Source: Paenibacillus ottowii
GTDB lineage: Bacteria; Bacillota; Bacilli; Paenibacillales; Paenibacillaceae
Direction: 5' to 3'
NCBI RefSeq assembly: GCF_006874425.1
Contig: NZ_VIJZ01000014.1
Span: forward strand, 32,618-96,617
DNA length: 64,000 bases
A program made the position numbers and the translations under genes. Below are positions 7,711-16,635 of this stretch, piece by piece. How positions within the stretch are numbered: the first letter of the stretch is position 1; every line of letters begins with the position of its first letter. The notes under the pieces are model-generated. The model saw only the letters and a list, made by a program, of their open reading frames with translations. It was not told the DNA's origin and ran no database searches.

Positions 7711-8632
7711 TCCCGTTCTTGCACCCGGAACGGTCATCAAGGGCAAGTGGAAGCGGAGCAGCTATGTCATTCAGCGCTTGCTGGGCCGGGGGGCGAACGG
7801 AACTGTATATTTGGTAAAAGAAGCACAGGCCGATCGGCAATTTGCTCTCAAAATGGGAAGAAACACGCTAGATTTGCAATCGGAGATTAATGTGCTGACC
7901 ACATTACAGTCTCAAGGGACACAAGCTGCCCTCCAGCGGAATGGAAATCCTTCCTTTTTGTTTGAGGTGGATGATGTAGTGTTACGCAATGGGGAGATCC
8001 CCTTTTATGTTATGCGGTATGTTAAGGGAGATCCGCTTCATAAATTTGTGGCAGCCAAAGGGTCGGAGTGGTATGGTGTGGCTGGAACTGGCATACTGAA
8101 TCGTCTGGCCGATCTCCATCAGGCAGGATGGGTGTTTGGCGATCTGAAACCTCAGAATATATTGGTCAATGCCTATGGAGAGGCTGAGTTGATTGATTAT
8201 GGTGGAGTGTCTCTTGCAGGTCGGAGTGTTAAACAATTTACAGAATGGTACGACAGGGGATTCTGGAATGCGGGTAGTCGAAATGCTGATCCCCAGTACG
8301 ACCTGTTTGCCTTTGCTCTCCTAACCATTCATATATTGGAGAGCGAATCGCTAAAGGTAGCTGCGAGCAGGCTGCCACAGCTACGTAACACGGCAGAATT
8401 GACAGTTATCATCCGTCGCAGCCGTATATTGCGCCCCTACGCCGAATGGCTGCTGGGTGCTGTGCGTGGAGAATATTCCGATACTCGTGTGGCAGCCCGA
8501 GCATGGTCGCGTCTGGCTTCCGCACATGTCAGGCAATCGTCTGTCAAAAGAGGAAATCCACGCTGGCTGGGATATGCTTTTACGGTATCGCTTTTGCTGC
8601 TTGCCGGAGCGCTCTGGATTGCGTTAAGGTAG
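7670..8632 (+). CDS. yabT: Membrane-anchored Ser/Thr protein kinase YabT
   Basis: A 320-residue Hanks-type kinase with a glycine loop GRGANGTVY (39-47), ATP-binding Lys61 (FALK), catalytic Asp158 in GDLKPQN, Asp176 in DYGG (in place of DFG) and one C-terminal membrane helix (about 300-318) with no extracellular sensor domain. This matches B. subtilis YabT, a DNA-stimulated sporulation kinase that phosphorylates RecA. The HR of the usual HRD is replaced by FG. The ATG at 7670 overlaps yabS. An in-frame GTG at 7694 is an alternative start that would shorten the tail by eight residues. Confidence 0.9.
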   Translation: MAKEKGCSVTTSSDPVLAPGTVIKGKWKRSSYVIQRLLGRGANGTVYLVKEAQADRQFALKMGRNTLDLQSEINVLTTLQSQGTQAALQRNGNPSFLFEVDDVVLRNGEIPFYVMRYVKGDPLHKFVAAKGSEWYGVAGTGILNRLADLHQAGWVFGDLKPQNILVNAYGEAELIDYGGVSLAGRSVKQFTEWYDRGFWNAGSRNADPQYDLFAFALLTIHILESESLKVAASRLPQLRNTAELTVIIRRSRILRPYAEWLLGAVRGEYSDTRVAARAWSRLASAHVRQSSVKRGNPRWLGYAFTVSLLLLAGALWIALR

Positions 8633-8697
8633 CAGCATGACTTACATAAGATTACAGAGATCATTATCTTTACGGTCGGGAGAAAAGAGGGTCGTGA

Positions 8698-10146
8698 ATG
8701 GGAACAACAAAACCGACCGGTGTTGTACAGGAAGTGCTCGCTTTGGCGCGAGAACATTCACTGTGGAACCCCGGAGACCGCATTGTGGTTGCTGTATCCG
8801 GTGGGCCGGATTCGGTGGCCCTTTTGCACATTTTACATGAAATATCCGTTATACATATGCCATTACAACTCGTCTGCGCACATGTTCATCATGGTTTCCG
8901 GCCAGAGGAATCGGATGTGGAGGCTGAAGAGGTACACAAATTTGCCCGAAAGCTCAATCTTCCATTTGAAATGATTCGGGTTGATGCACCAGCTTATATG
9001 AAGGAGAGCAGCAAGGGCCCTCAGGAGGCAGCCCGTGAGTTGCGGTACAGCTTCTTACATGAGACAGCTGCGAAGTGGGAGGCACAGCATATTGCAATGG
9101 CTCACCATGGCGATGATCAAGCTGAAACAGTTCTCTTGCACTTGCTGCGCGGTAGCGGACCTGCGGGTTTGGCGGGTATGCGTTTGGCGCGGAAGGAAAA
9201 AAATGTGCAACTCATTCGCCCGCTGCTTCGTATGTACAAGGCTGACTTGATTGCGTATTGCAACTTTTATGGTCTTTCCTATGTGACAGACAGCACTAAT
9301 TTATCATTTAAATATCGTCGTAATGCTATCCGCATGGATGTGCTCCCTTTTTTGGGGCAATATAATGAGCAACTGACACCGTCCCTGAATCGGTTGGCCG
9401 AGACGATGGCTGACGAAAATGATTTTATGGAGACAGCTACACTGTCGGCATACGAGAAAATGGTGCATTTCAATAATGGCAGGTACATGTTTTCCATCGC
9501 TTCATACCGCCAGCTATCCGTTGCTTTACAACGGAGGTTGATTAAACTAATATTAAATTATCTGCCTTCGGACAGTGGAAATTTTGATTTTCGTAAAATT
9601 GAGACCGTTCGACTAAGACTTCTCCAAGAGACATCCTCTACATGGAGCTTGGACTTGGGCGGCGGTGCGGTTGGAGTCCGCGAATATGACCAGGCGGTTT
9701 TGTTTGACCGTACGCAAGTCGTTATGGGCGAATGGGGCTATGGACTGAGCGTATTGCCTATTTCCGGTGAGCTTGAGTTGCCTGAAGCAGGGGGTATACT
9801 CCGGTGGCGAAGAGCTTCCTATTGGGACAGAAACCGTCCAGTGAATGAGGAAGAAGCGTGGTTCGACGCAGATCAATTGACTCTGCCGTTGACTGTACGC
9901 TCGCGATTACCTGGAGATACCATGTATGTAATGGGATTAAAGGGGAGAAAAAAGGTTAAAGATATTTTTATTGATGAAAAAATACCTCCTTTAATGCGTT
10001 CCGCTATTCCCATCGTCTGCGACCACTCTGGAGCTGTTCTCTGGATTCCGGGCGTACGGCGTTCTGTACATGCTGCGGTGCAAAAGCACACGTCTTCGGT
10101 TATATATATGTCATGGCAAAGACGAGAGAGTCCGGGGCACCGGTAA
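8698..10146 (+). CDS. tilS: tRNA(Ile)-lysidine synthase
   Basis: A 482-residue N-type ATP pyrophosphatase. The PP-loop SGGPDS is at residues 34-39, with further family signatures HVHHGFR, MAHHGDDQAET and RRNAIR. The C-terminal region (LPLTVRSRLPGDTM...KKVKDIFIDEKIP) is the TilS C-terminal substrate-binding domain. The enzyme converts C34 of the CAU-anticodon tRNA-Ile to lysidine and is essential in most bacteria. Next to hprT and ftsH it reproduces the Bacillales tilS-hprT-ftsH order. Confidence 0.97.
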   Translation: MGTTKPTGVVQEVLALAREHSLWNPGDRIVVAVSGGPDSVALLHILHEISVIHMPLQLVCAHVHHGFRPEESDVEAEEVHKFARKLNLPFEMIRVDAPAYMKESSKGPQEAARELRYSFLHETAAKWEAQHIAMAHHGDDQAETVLLHLLRGSGPAGLAGMRLARKEKNVQLIRPLLRMYKADLIAYCNFYGLSYVTDSTNLSFKYRRNAIRMDVLPFLGQYNEQLTPSLNRLAETMADENDFMETATLSAYEKMVHFNNGRYMFSIASYRQLSVALQRRLIKLILNYLPSDSGNFDFRKIETVRLRLLQETSSTWSLDLGGGAVGVREYDQAVLFDRTQVVMGEWGYGLSVLPISGELELPEAGGILRWRRASYWDRNRPVNEEEAWFDADQLTLPLTVRSRLPGDTMYVMGLKGRKKVKDIFIDEKIPPLMRSAIPIVCDHSGAVLWIPGVRRSVHAAVQKHTSSVIYMSWQRRESPGHR

Positions 10147-10193
10147 TTGCGCAGGAACGGCTTTCATAGTATAAACTTAGGAGGTTTACACCG

Positions 10194-10733
10194 TTGCAAA
10201 ATGATATTCAGGAAGTATTGATCAGTGAAGAAGAAATCCAGAGTAAAATCAAGGAATTGGCCGCACAGCTTAGCGTGAAATATGAAGGGAAAAATCCATT
10301 GGTGATTTGCGTGCTGAAGGGTGCGTTTATTTTTATGGCAGATTTGGTTAAAGCTATTACGGTGCCGTTGGAACTTGATTTTATGGCTGTATCTAGCTAT
10401 GGAGTATCTACCAAATCATCAGGCGTCGTTAAAATCATCAAAGATTTGGATGCTTCAGTAGAAGGACGCGATGTTCTGATTGTCGAAGATATTATCGACA
10501 GTGGTCTGACGCTGACACATTTGATTGAATTGCTTAAGAATCGTAATGCCAATTCGGTATGTGTCGTAACTTTGTTCGACAAGCCTGCGCGCCGGACCGT
10601 TAATCTTGAGGCTGACTATACCGGATTTACACTTCCGGATGCGTTTGTTGTCGGCTATGGTCTGGACTATGCCGAGCATTACCGGAACCTCCCATACATA
10701 GGGATTTTGAAGCCGGAAATCTACACCAGCTAA
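10194..10733 (+). CDS. hprT: Hypoxanthine-guanine phosphoribosyltransferase
   Basis: A 179-residue purine-salvage enzyme with the PRPP-binding loop VLIVEDIIDSGLT, the CVLKGAFIF segment and the C-terminal FVVGYGLDYAE base-binding region. It starts at TTG: AGGAGG at 10179-10184 is 9 bases upstream and the first in-frame Met is some 40 codons later. In B. subtilis HprT also forms a complex with TilS that regulates ftsH. Only the gene order, not that interaction, can be seen here. It follows tilS after 47 bases. Confidence 0.96.
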   Translation: MQNDIQEVLISEEEIQSKIKELAAQLSVKYEGKNPLVICVLKGAFIFMADLVKAITVPLELDFMAVSSYGVSTKSSGVVKIIKDLDASVEGRDVLIVEDIIDSGLTLTHLIELLKNRNANSVCVVTLFDKPARRTVNLEADYTGFTLPDAFVVGYGLDYAEHYRNLPYIGILKPEIYTS

Positions 10734-10744
10734 TCTCAGCCTCC

Positions 10745-10756
10745 AGTCCTAGGACT
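10745..10756. repeat. Perfect 12-bp palindrome upstream of ftsH
   Basis: AGTCCTAGGACT lies 11 bases after the hprT stop and just upstream of the candidate ftsH promoter. The second half could instead pair with GTCCT at 10764-10768 to give a short hairpin before TTTG, that is, a weak terminator. A role as operator is possible but unproven. Confidence 0.5.
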
Positions 10757-10771
10757 AAATAGGGTCCTTTG

Positions 10772-10801
10772 TTGAGAAGGGCTTACAGGCTATGGTAAAA
10801 T
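10772..10801 (+). promoter_or_regulatory. Candidate sigma-A promoter of ftsH
   Basis: TTGAGA (10772-10777), an 18-base spacer and TAAAAT (10796-10801), with an extended -10 TG at 10793-10794. It would start transcription about 22 bases before the ftsH start codon. Confidence 0.5.
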
Positions 10802-10830
10802 AACTTAAGTGTCTCGAGAGGAGGTAGGGG

Positions 10831-12870
10831 ATGAATCGGTTCATCCGGAATTCTGGTTTTTATTTGATTCTTTTTTTAGTTGTGGTGGGTATCGTTCAGT
10901 TTGTTAGCAACAGTAACGAAGCCTCCGATCTCCCTAGATATGACCAATTACGGCAAGAGGTTAAAGCTAATAACATCTCTAAAGTAACGGTCCAATTTGA
11001 CGGTTACGCCTATCTTGTAACCGGTGCATATAAGAAGCAGCCGGCTAATGCTAAATCAACCAATTTTTCCGTATACGTTCCGCCAACGGATCAAGCACTA
11101 AGTGAACTGGTGAATGCCAGCGAAGCGAACGGGTTTGAATACGTACAGAAGAAAATGGAAGGCGAAAGCATTTGGCTGACATTTTTGACTTCTATCATTC
11201 CTTTGGTGATCATGTTCCTGTTGTTTTTCTTCCTGTTTAATCAGGCACAGGGCGGTGGCGGCAAAGTAATGAACTTTGGCAAGAGCAAAGCCCGTCTGTA
11301 TAACGAAGAGAAGAAGAAGGTTACCTTCGAAGACGTAGCAGGGGCTGACGAAGAGAAGCAAGAGCTTGTCGAAGTCGTAGAATTCTTGAAGGACCCACGT
11401 AAGTTTGCAGCTGTGGGCGCCCGTATTCCAAAAGGTGTCCTGTTAGTGGGCCCTCCGGGTACAGGTAAAACACTCTTGGCGAGAGCTGTTGCAGGTGAGG
11501 CCGGAGTGCCGTTTTTCAGCATCTCGGGTTCTGACTTTGTAGAAATGTTCGTCGGGGTCGGTGCTTCCCGTGTTCGCGATTTGTTCGAGAATGCGAAGAA
11601 GAACGCACCTTGTATCATTTTCATTGATGAAATTGATGCCGTTGGACGTCAACGTGGCGCCGGATTGGGTGGCGGACATGATGAACGTGAACAAACGCTC
11701 AACCAATTGCTCGTAGAAATGGATGGATTCGGCGCAAACGAAGGCATCATCATCGTTGCTGCTACTAACCGTCCGGATATTCTAGATCCAGCCTTGCTTC
11801 GTCCGGGACGTTTTGACCGTCAAATTACGGTTGACCGTCCAGATGTTAAAGGCCGCGAAGCGGTATTGCATGTACATGCACGCAACAAACCATTAACGAA
11901 GGATGTTAAATTGGACGTTATCGCGAAGCGTACAACAGGCTTTACGGGCGCTGATCTGGAAAATCTGTTGAACGAAGCAGCCTTGCTGGCGGCTCGCCGC
12001 AACCGCAGAGATATTTCGATGCGAGAAGTAGATGAAGCGATCGACCGTGTTATCGTAGGTACTGAAAAACGCAGCCGCGTCATCAGTGACCGCGAGAAAC
12101 GAATTGTTGCTTATCATGAAGCAGGTCATACGATTATCGGTTACTTCCTGGAAAATGCCGATATGGTTCACAAGGTAACCATCATTCCACGTGGACGTGC
12201 AGGCGGATATGTCATCATGCTTCCGAAGGAAGACCGCATGCTGACAACGAAGCAGGAATTGCTGGATAAAATCACTGGATTGTTGGGTGGACGTGTTTCC
12301 GAGGAGCTGTTTATTGGTGAGATCGGAACGGGAGCCTATAGTGACTTCCAACAAGCGACAAGCATTGCGCGTAGCATGATCGTGGAATACGGTATGAGTG
12401 AGAAGCTCGGTCCGATGCAGTTCGGAACTTCCCAAGGTCAAGTATTCCTTGGACGGGACATCGGTCATGAGCAGAACTACAGTGACCAGATCGCTTATCA
12501 GATTGACCAGGAGATGAATCGCTTCATCACTGACTCTTATGAGCGTGCTAGAGAACTCCTGACGAAGTATTCCAAAGAGGTTCACTTGATCGCTCAAACT
12601 TTGCTGGAAGAAGAAACTCTGGAGCTTGAACAAATCAAACGTTTGATCGAGACAGGTTCTTTGGACGGCAATACGAATGAGGGAGAAGGAACACCAGAAA
12701 ACGGTGAGCCTGTGATCGACAACATCGGAGATGTCCGTGTACGTATTCAAGGCAAGGATGAGGAGCCTAAGAATACAACGGATCAACCGAACGATATCCC
12801 TAATCTGCAAAAACCTGAGGATGATAACAATTCAGGCAATTCGGGCGGTACTCCACCGACAACAACCTGA
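10831..12870 (+). CDS. ftsH: ATP-dependent zinc metalloprotease FtsH
   Basis: A 679-residue membrane-bound AAA+ protease. Two N-terminal membrane segments (about 8-26 and 112-136) flank a short extracytoplasmic domain. The AAA module has Walker A GPPGTGKT (207-214), Walker B IIFIDEID and the second region of homology ending RPGRFDR. The protease domain has the zinc motif HEAGH (429-433). The last 60 or so residues are a polar, Asn/Pro/Gly-rich tail. The enzyme degrades misassembled membrane proteins and regulators such as Spo0E-type phosphatases in Bacillus. A strong GAGGAGG precedes the ATG and a terminator follows. Confidence 0.98.
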   Translation: MNRFIRNSGFYLILFLVVVGIVQFVSNSNEASDLPRYDQLRQEVKANNISKVTVQFDGYAYLVTGAYKKQPANAKSTNFSVYVPPTDQALSELVNASEANGFEYVQKKMEGESIWLTFLTSIIPLVIMFLLFFFLFNQAQGGGGKVMNFGKSKARLYNEEKKKVTFEDVAGADEEKQELVEVVEFLKDPRKFAAVGARIPKGVLLVGPPGTGKTLLARAVAGEAGVPFFSISGSDFVEMFVGVGASRVRDLFENAKKNAPCIIFIDEIDAVGRQRGAGLGGGHDEREQTLNQLLVEMDGFGANEGIIIVAATNRPDILDPALLRPGRFDRQITVDRPDVKGREAVLHVHARNKPLTKDVKLDVIAKRTTGFTGADLENLLNEAALLAARRNRRDISMREVDEAIDRVIVGTEKRSRVISDREKRIVAYHEAGHTIIGYFLENADMVHKVTIIPRGRAGGYVIMLPKEDRMLTTKQELLDKITGLLGGRVSEELFIGEIGTGAYSDFQQATSIARSMIVEYGMSEKLGPMQFGTSQGQVFLGRDIGHEQNYSDQIAYQIDQEMNRFITDSYERARELLTKYSKEVHLIAQTLLEEETLELEQIKRLIETGSLDGNTNEGEGTPENGEPVIDNIGDVRVRIQGKDEEPKNTTDQPNDIPNLQKPEDDNNSGNSGGTPPTTT

Positions 12871-12903
12871 TCATCGGATGGATAGCTGAAAAAGCATATA
12901 TGT

Positions 12904-12947
12904 AAGCTTCGGGAAACCAGATCCTATTGGTTTTCCGGAGCTTTTTT
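12904..12947 (+). terminator. Rho-independent terminator after ftsH
   Basis: A long imperfect stem (AAGCTTCGGGAAACCA with TGGTTTTCCGGAGCTT) is followed by six T ending at about 12947. Confidence 0.85.
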
Positions 12948-12975
12948 AGATATGGGAGATTATTGCTAACGTGAT

Positions 12976-13004
12976 TTGACAGACACCGGAACGTTGTGTA
13001 CATT
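12976..13004 (+). promoter_or_regulatory. Sigma-A promoter of nadB-nadC
   Basis: A perfect -35 TTGACA (12976-12981), 17-base spacer and -10 TACATT (12999-13004). The predicted start near 13011 gives an untranslated leader of about 140 bases before the nadB ATG. Confidence 0.75.
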
Positions 13005-13018
13005 TATTGTTAAATAAA

Positions 13019-13055
13019 CGGCTGTCGCATACTTAGCTTAAAAGGACAACAGCCG
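13019..13055 (+). promoter_or_regulatory. Inverted repeat in the nadB leader
   Basis: CGGCTGT (13019-13025) and ACAGCCG (13049-13055) are perfect inverted copies 23 bases apart, just downstream of the predicted transcription start and with no T-run. It could be an operator for an NAD-responsive repressor (Firmicutes use NiaR for nad genes) or an RNA hairpin. The sequence alone does not decide. Confidence 0.5.
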
Positions 13056-13149
13056 CTGCAATCGACTTTCTATCATTTTGAACATATTCCGTGAGCGCAT
13101 ACTGTACAACTATGGTGTGCGCTATTCTTCTGTGAAATCAGGTGAAGGC

Positions 13150-14763
13150 ATGATTCCAAGGTATCTAGTTGATTTTGATGTAGCGGGATTGAACCAATTG
13201 GAAGCTGACGTCTTAATTATCGGCTCTGGCATTGCGGGCTTATATACGGCGATTAAGGCTGCGGAGAATCGGAAAGTACTGCTGATTACCAAGAAAAGTT
13301 TAATGGAAAGCAACACTCGTTATGCTCAAGGAGGCATTGCTGCTGTCACATCAGACGAGGACTCACCGGCTTATCATATGGAAGATACTCTGATTGCTGG
13401 TGCAGGTCTATGTGAACCCGAGGCGGTCAGAGCACTTGTGCATGAGGGTCCAGACGGTATTCAAGAGTTAATACGGTTGGGAACGGCCTTTGATCGCGTG
13501 GGTGGTGAACTAGCGCTGACACGAGAAGGGGCGCATAGTCATCGACGCATTTTGCATGCAAATGGAGATGCCACCGGTTATGAAGTCGTGCGTGCCTTGT
13601 CACAGCAGGTTGCTGCTCATCCCGGTATTGAGGTGTGGGAAGAGTGTATGGTCATCGACCTGCTGACTGAGCATGGGGAGTGTATTGGGGCCCTCGTCCA
13701 AATGCCAGATGGAGAAAGGTCGTATATCACTGCAAATGCAACAATTTTGTGCTCAGGAGGTAGCGGACAATTATACCGTTATACGACTAACCCGGAGATC
13801 GCAACTGGGGACGGTATTGCTATGGCATATCGCGCTGGCGCGATTGTACGGGATATGGAATTCATACAGTTTCATCCTACGGCGTTATGCCATCCGGGCG
13901 CTCCAAGGTTTCTTATTTCCGAAGCTGTACGGGGAGAAGGGGCCGTGTTACGCAACATTCATGGCGAACGCTTTATGGACAAATATGATTCTCGGCAGGA
14001 GCTTGCACCCAGAGATATCGTAGCTCGTGCAATCATCCATGAGATGGAACGCACCCAATCTACGTTTGTATACCTGGATATTACACACGAACCGCCTGAG
14101 CGGGTAAAGCAACGTTTTCCAACGATTTATCAGACATGTCTGTCATACGGCTTGGATATGACGACAGGCTGGCTTCCCATTGCTCCTGCGGCCCATTATA
14201 TGATGGGTGGTATCCAGACCAATCTATACGGGGAAAGCTCCATTGGGCGTTTGTACGCCTGTGGCGAGACTTCTTCCACAGGTGTCCACGGCGCTAATCG
14301 TCTGGCGAGCAATTCGTTATCAGAGGCTATTGTGTTCGCCAACAGGATTACCGAGCGACTGCCATCATTGCCGCCGCTGGTTGGACATACTTTGATATCT
14401 TACAGCGATAACCGTGCAGAGTATCAGGCTTCAACCGTCGTGGAACGGCGGCATAAGCTGCAAGAAACGATGGTTCATTATGCTGGTGTTCGTCGGCATA
14501 GAGACGGCCTGCAAGCGGCTTTAGAAGAGCTGCACGGGCAAGTGCCTGTGTTTCAGACTGTGATCGCCAGTCGGGAAGAAATCGAATTTGCCAATTTGCT
14601 TACCTGTGCTTTATTAGTAGTAGATGGTGCACTGCTGCGGGAGGAGAGTCGCGGGGCGCACTATCGTGAGGACTTCCCTGAGACAGATGATTGCGTGTGG
14701 CGAAAGCATGTCCAGCAGCGACGTGAGCAAGGGATAACGGAGGAGAGCATTCATGACATCTAA
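13150..14763 (+). CDS. nadB: L-aspartate oxidase
   Basis: A 537-residue flavoprotein that oxidises L-aspartate to iminoaspartate, the first step of de novo NAD synthesis. The FAD-binding dinucleotide motif VLIIGSGIAGLYTA is near the N-terminus. RYAQGGIAAV, the HRRILHANGDATG region and the substrate-site HGANRLASNSL are also present. The frame is open from 13078, but the ATG at 13150 (MIPRYLVDFD) has AGGTGAAGG just upstream and gives the normal family length. It overlaps nadC by 11 bases. The partner quinolinate synthase nadA is not in this window. Confidence 0.95.
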   Translation: MIPRYLVDFDVAGLNQLEADVLIIGSGIAGLYTAIKAAENRKVLLITKKSLMESNTRYAQGGIAAVTSDEDSPAYHMEDTLIAGAGLCEPEAVRALVHEGPDGIQELIRLGTAFDRVGGELALTREGAHSHRRILHANGDATGYEVVRALSQQVAAHPGIEVWEECMVIDLLTEHGECIGALVQMPDGERSYITANATILCSGGSGQLYRYTTNPEIATGDGIAMAYRAGAIVRDMEFIQFHPTALCHPGAPRFLISEAVRGEGAVLRNIHGERFMDKYDSRQELAPRDIVARAIIHEMERTQSTFVYLDITHEPPERVKQRFPTIYQTCLSYGLDMTTGWLPIAPAAHYMMGGIQTNLYGESSIGRLYACGETSSTGVHGANRLASNSLSEAIVFANRITERLPSLPPLVGHTLISYSDNRAEYQASTVVERRHKLQETMVHYAGVRRHRDGLQAALEELHGQVPVFQTVIASREEIEFANLLTCALLVVDGALLREESRGAHYREDFPETDDCVWRKHVQQRREQGITEESIHDI

Positions 14764-15643
14764 CAGCGAGCTTTATGGAGAGTTTAGCGGATATCAGGAA
14801 GAGCTGACAGCACAAATTCGCAGCTGGCTGCGAGAAGATACAGGTTCCGGTGATGTGACCACACGCTGGACGATTGAGCCGGGCCACCAGTCTAAGGCTG
14901 TCATTCATGCCAAGGAGAGTGGCGTGATTGCCGGTTTACCCGTCGCTGAACTTGTATTTCGAGTAGTAGACCCTTCCTTGTCGTTCACTCCGCTAGTGAC
15001 TGATGGCCAGTGGATTGAAAAGGGAACCGTTCTGGCAGAGGTGAATGGGAGTACTCATGCCATTTTGACCGGGGAGCGATTGGCGTTAAATTTACTCCAG
15101 CGGATGTCCGGAATTGCCACACGGACGCGGAGTTTTATAGATCAATTGCAGGGACTTCCCACACGCTTGGTGGACACGCGCAAAACAACGCCGGGACATC
15201 GCCTGTTGGAGAAGTATGCTGTGCGTGTAGGCGGCGGCTCAAATCATCGTTTTGGTCTGTACGATGCTGTTATGATTAAGGACAATCATATTAAGGGCGC
15301 GGGTGGGATTGCACAAGCGGTGAGCCGAGCGCGCGCGCACATCCCGCATACGATGACGATTGAAGTAGAGACGGAAAACATGACGCAAGTCCAGGAGGCT
15401 CTGGAAGCTGGGGCAGATATTATTATGCTGGATAACATGTCCGTCCCGGATATGAAGAAAGCCGTTCGCTTCATTCGTGAGCAAGCTCCACACGTCAAAA
15501 CAGAAGCCTCAGGCAATGTATCGCTGGATACAGTGCGTGGGATGGCTGAAAGTGGCGTAGATGTGATTTCTGTAGGCAGGCTGACATACTCATTTCATAA
15601 CCTGGATATCAGCCTTGACCTTAACGCAAAGAAAGATAGGTGA
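14753..15643 (+). CDS. nadC: Nicotinate-nucleotide pyrophosphorylase (quinolinate phosphoribosyltransferase)
   Basis: A 296-residue enzyme that joins quinolinate and PRPP to give nicotinate mononucleotide and CO2. Family signatures are DTGSGDVTT, LNLLQRMSGIAT, the active-site DTRKTTPGHRLLEKYAVRVGG segment, HRFGLYDAVMIKDNH and IEVE...IMLDN near the C-terminal half. It begins inside nadB, so the pair is translationally coupled. It follows NadB in the pathway, with NadA acting between them. Confidence 0.96.
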   Translation: MTSNSELYGEFSGYQEELTAQIRSWLREDTGSGDVTTRWTIEPGHQSKAVIHAKESGVIAGLPVAELVFRVVDPSLSFTPLVTDGQWIEKGTVLAEVNGSTHAILTGERLALNLLQRMSGIATRTRSFIDQLQGLPTRLVDTRKTTPGHRLLEKYAVRVGGGSNHRFGLYDAVMIKDNHIKGAGGIAQAVSRARAHIPHTMTIEVETENMTQVQEALEAGADIIMLDNMSVPDMKKAVRFIREQAPHVKTEASGNVSLDTVRGMAESGVDVISVGRLTYSFHNLDISLDLNAKKDR

Positions 15644-15649
15644 CACCCA

Positions 15650-16417
15650 TTGATTCTTGTAGTGGATGTAGGTAATACCAATATTGTTCTGGGGATGTAT
15701 GAAGGGCGCGAGCTGCTGCATCACTACCGGATCAGCACTTCCAGACAGGCAACCGCCGATGAATACGGCGTACTCATACATAATCTTTTTAGTATGGGCG
15801 GCGTATTAATGGATGACATCCAGGGAGTTATTATTTCCTCTGTCGTTCCGCCGTTGGTCCGGGTATTAGAGGGAATGTGCGATAAATATATAGGCAAAAC
15901 GCCGCTGATCGTTGGACCGGGAATCAAGACCGGTCTTAACCTGCGTTATGAGAATCCGCGCGAAGTAGGTGCGGATCGGATCGTGAACGCTGTTGCGGCT
16001 GTAGAACGGTTCGGCGGGCCGCTTGTTGTAGTGGATTTTGGAACAGCAACGACGTTTGATTGTATTGATGACAAGGGAAACTATCTGGGTGGAGTCATTG
16101 TGCCGGGTATCGGCATTTCGACGGAGGCACTGTATCAACGGGCCTCCAAACTCCCTCGTATCGAGCTGGAGAAACCCAAAAAGGTTATTGGTCGGAATAC
16201 GGTCCATGCAATGCAGGCCGGGATTATTTTCGGTTATGCTGGACAAGTCGATGGCATTGTGAGACGCATTAAGGAAGAAATGCAGGCGGAACCCACGGTT
16301 ATTGCTACCGGAGGCCTTGCAGAGCTGATCGCATCAGAGACGGAAAGCATTCAGGAAGTGCTGCCGATGTTGACGCTCGAAGGATTACGCATCATTTACC
16401 AACGTAACGCTGAATAA
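15650..16417 (+). CDS. coaX: Type III pantothenate kinase
   Basis: A 255-residue ASKHA-fold kinase for the first step of coenzyme A synthesis. It has the N-terminal phosphate-binding DVGNTN, GADRIVNAVAA and VVDFGTATTFD motifs. It starts at TTG: the family begins MILVVDVGNT and the next in-frame Met is well inside the fold. It lies 6 bases after nadC, so it is probably in the same transcript, which ends at the terminator at 16434. Confidence 0.95.
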   Translation: MILVVDVGNTNIVLGMYEGRELLHHYRISTSRQATADEYGVLIHNLFSMGGVLMDDIQGVIISSVVPPLVRVLEGMCDKYIGKTPLIVGPGIKTGLNLRYENPREVGADRIVNAVAAVERFGGPLVVVDFGTATTFDCIDDKGNYLGGVIVPGIGISTEALYQRASKLPRIELEKPKKVIGRNTVHAMQAGIIFGYAGQVDGIVRRIKEEMQAEPTVIATGGLAELIASETESIQEVLPMLTLEGLRIIYQRNAE

Positions 16418-16433
16418 AAAGTAGAACCAAGCT

Positions 16434-16483
16434 GCCGCTGAGTCGAACCGATGATTTTATCGGTTTGGATTAGCGGCGTTTTT
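16434..16483 (+). terminator. Rho-independent terminator after coaX
   Basis: The outer stem GCCGCT/AGCGGC and inner stem CGAACCGAT/ATCGGTTTG are followed by GTTTTT. It closes the nadB-nadC-coaX transcript. Confidence 0.85.
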
Positions 16484-16635
16484 CGTCTATACTGAAATAT
16501 GTTACGTTTTTGAACAATTCGCGTGATCTGTTGATGCAGGTTGTTTATATAGTAGGAAATGATGCTTCAAGGATGAGGAAATACTAATGAAAATAAGCAG
16601 CATAGCTGCCTTGGATTATAGGGAGGATATCAATT

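Noticed and set aside
11893..12810. 305-codon minus-strand frame opposite ftsH
   Set aside because: Long, but entirely antisense to a highly conserved gene. It reflects the codon use of ftsH rather than a real protein.
13078..13149. TTG start for nadB 24 codons upstream
   Set aside because: There is no ribosome site, the added residues are not part of the family, and ATG 13150 is well placed.
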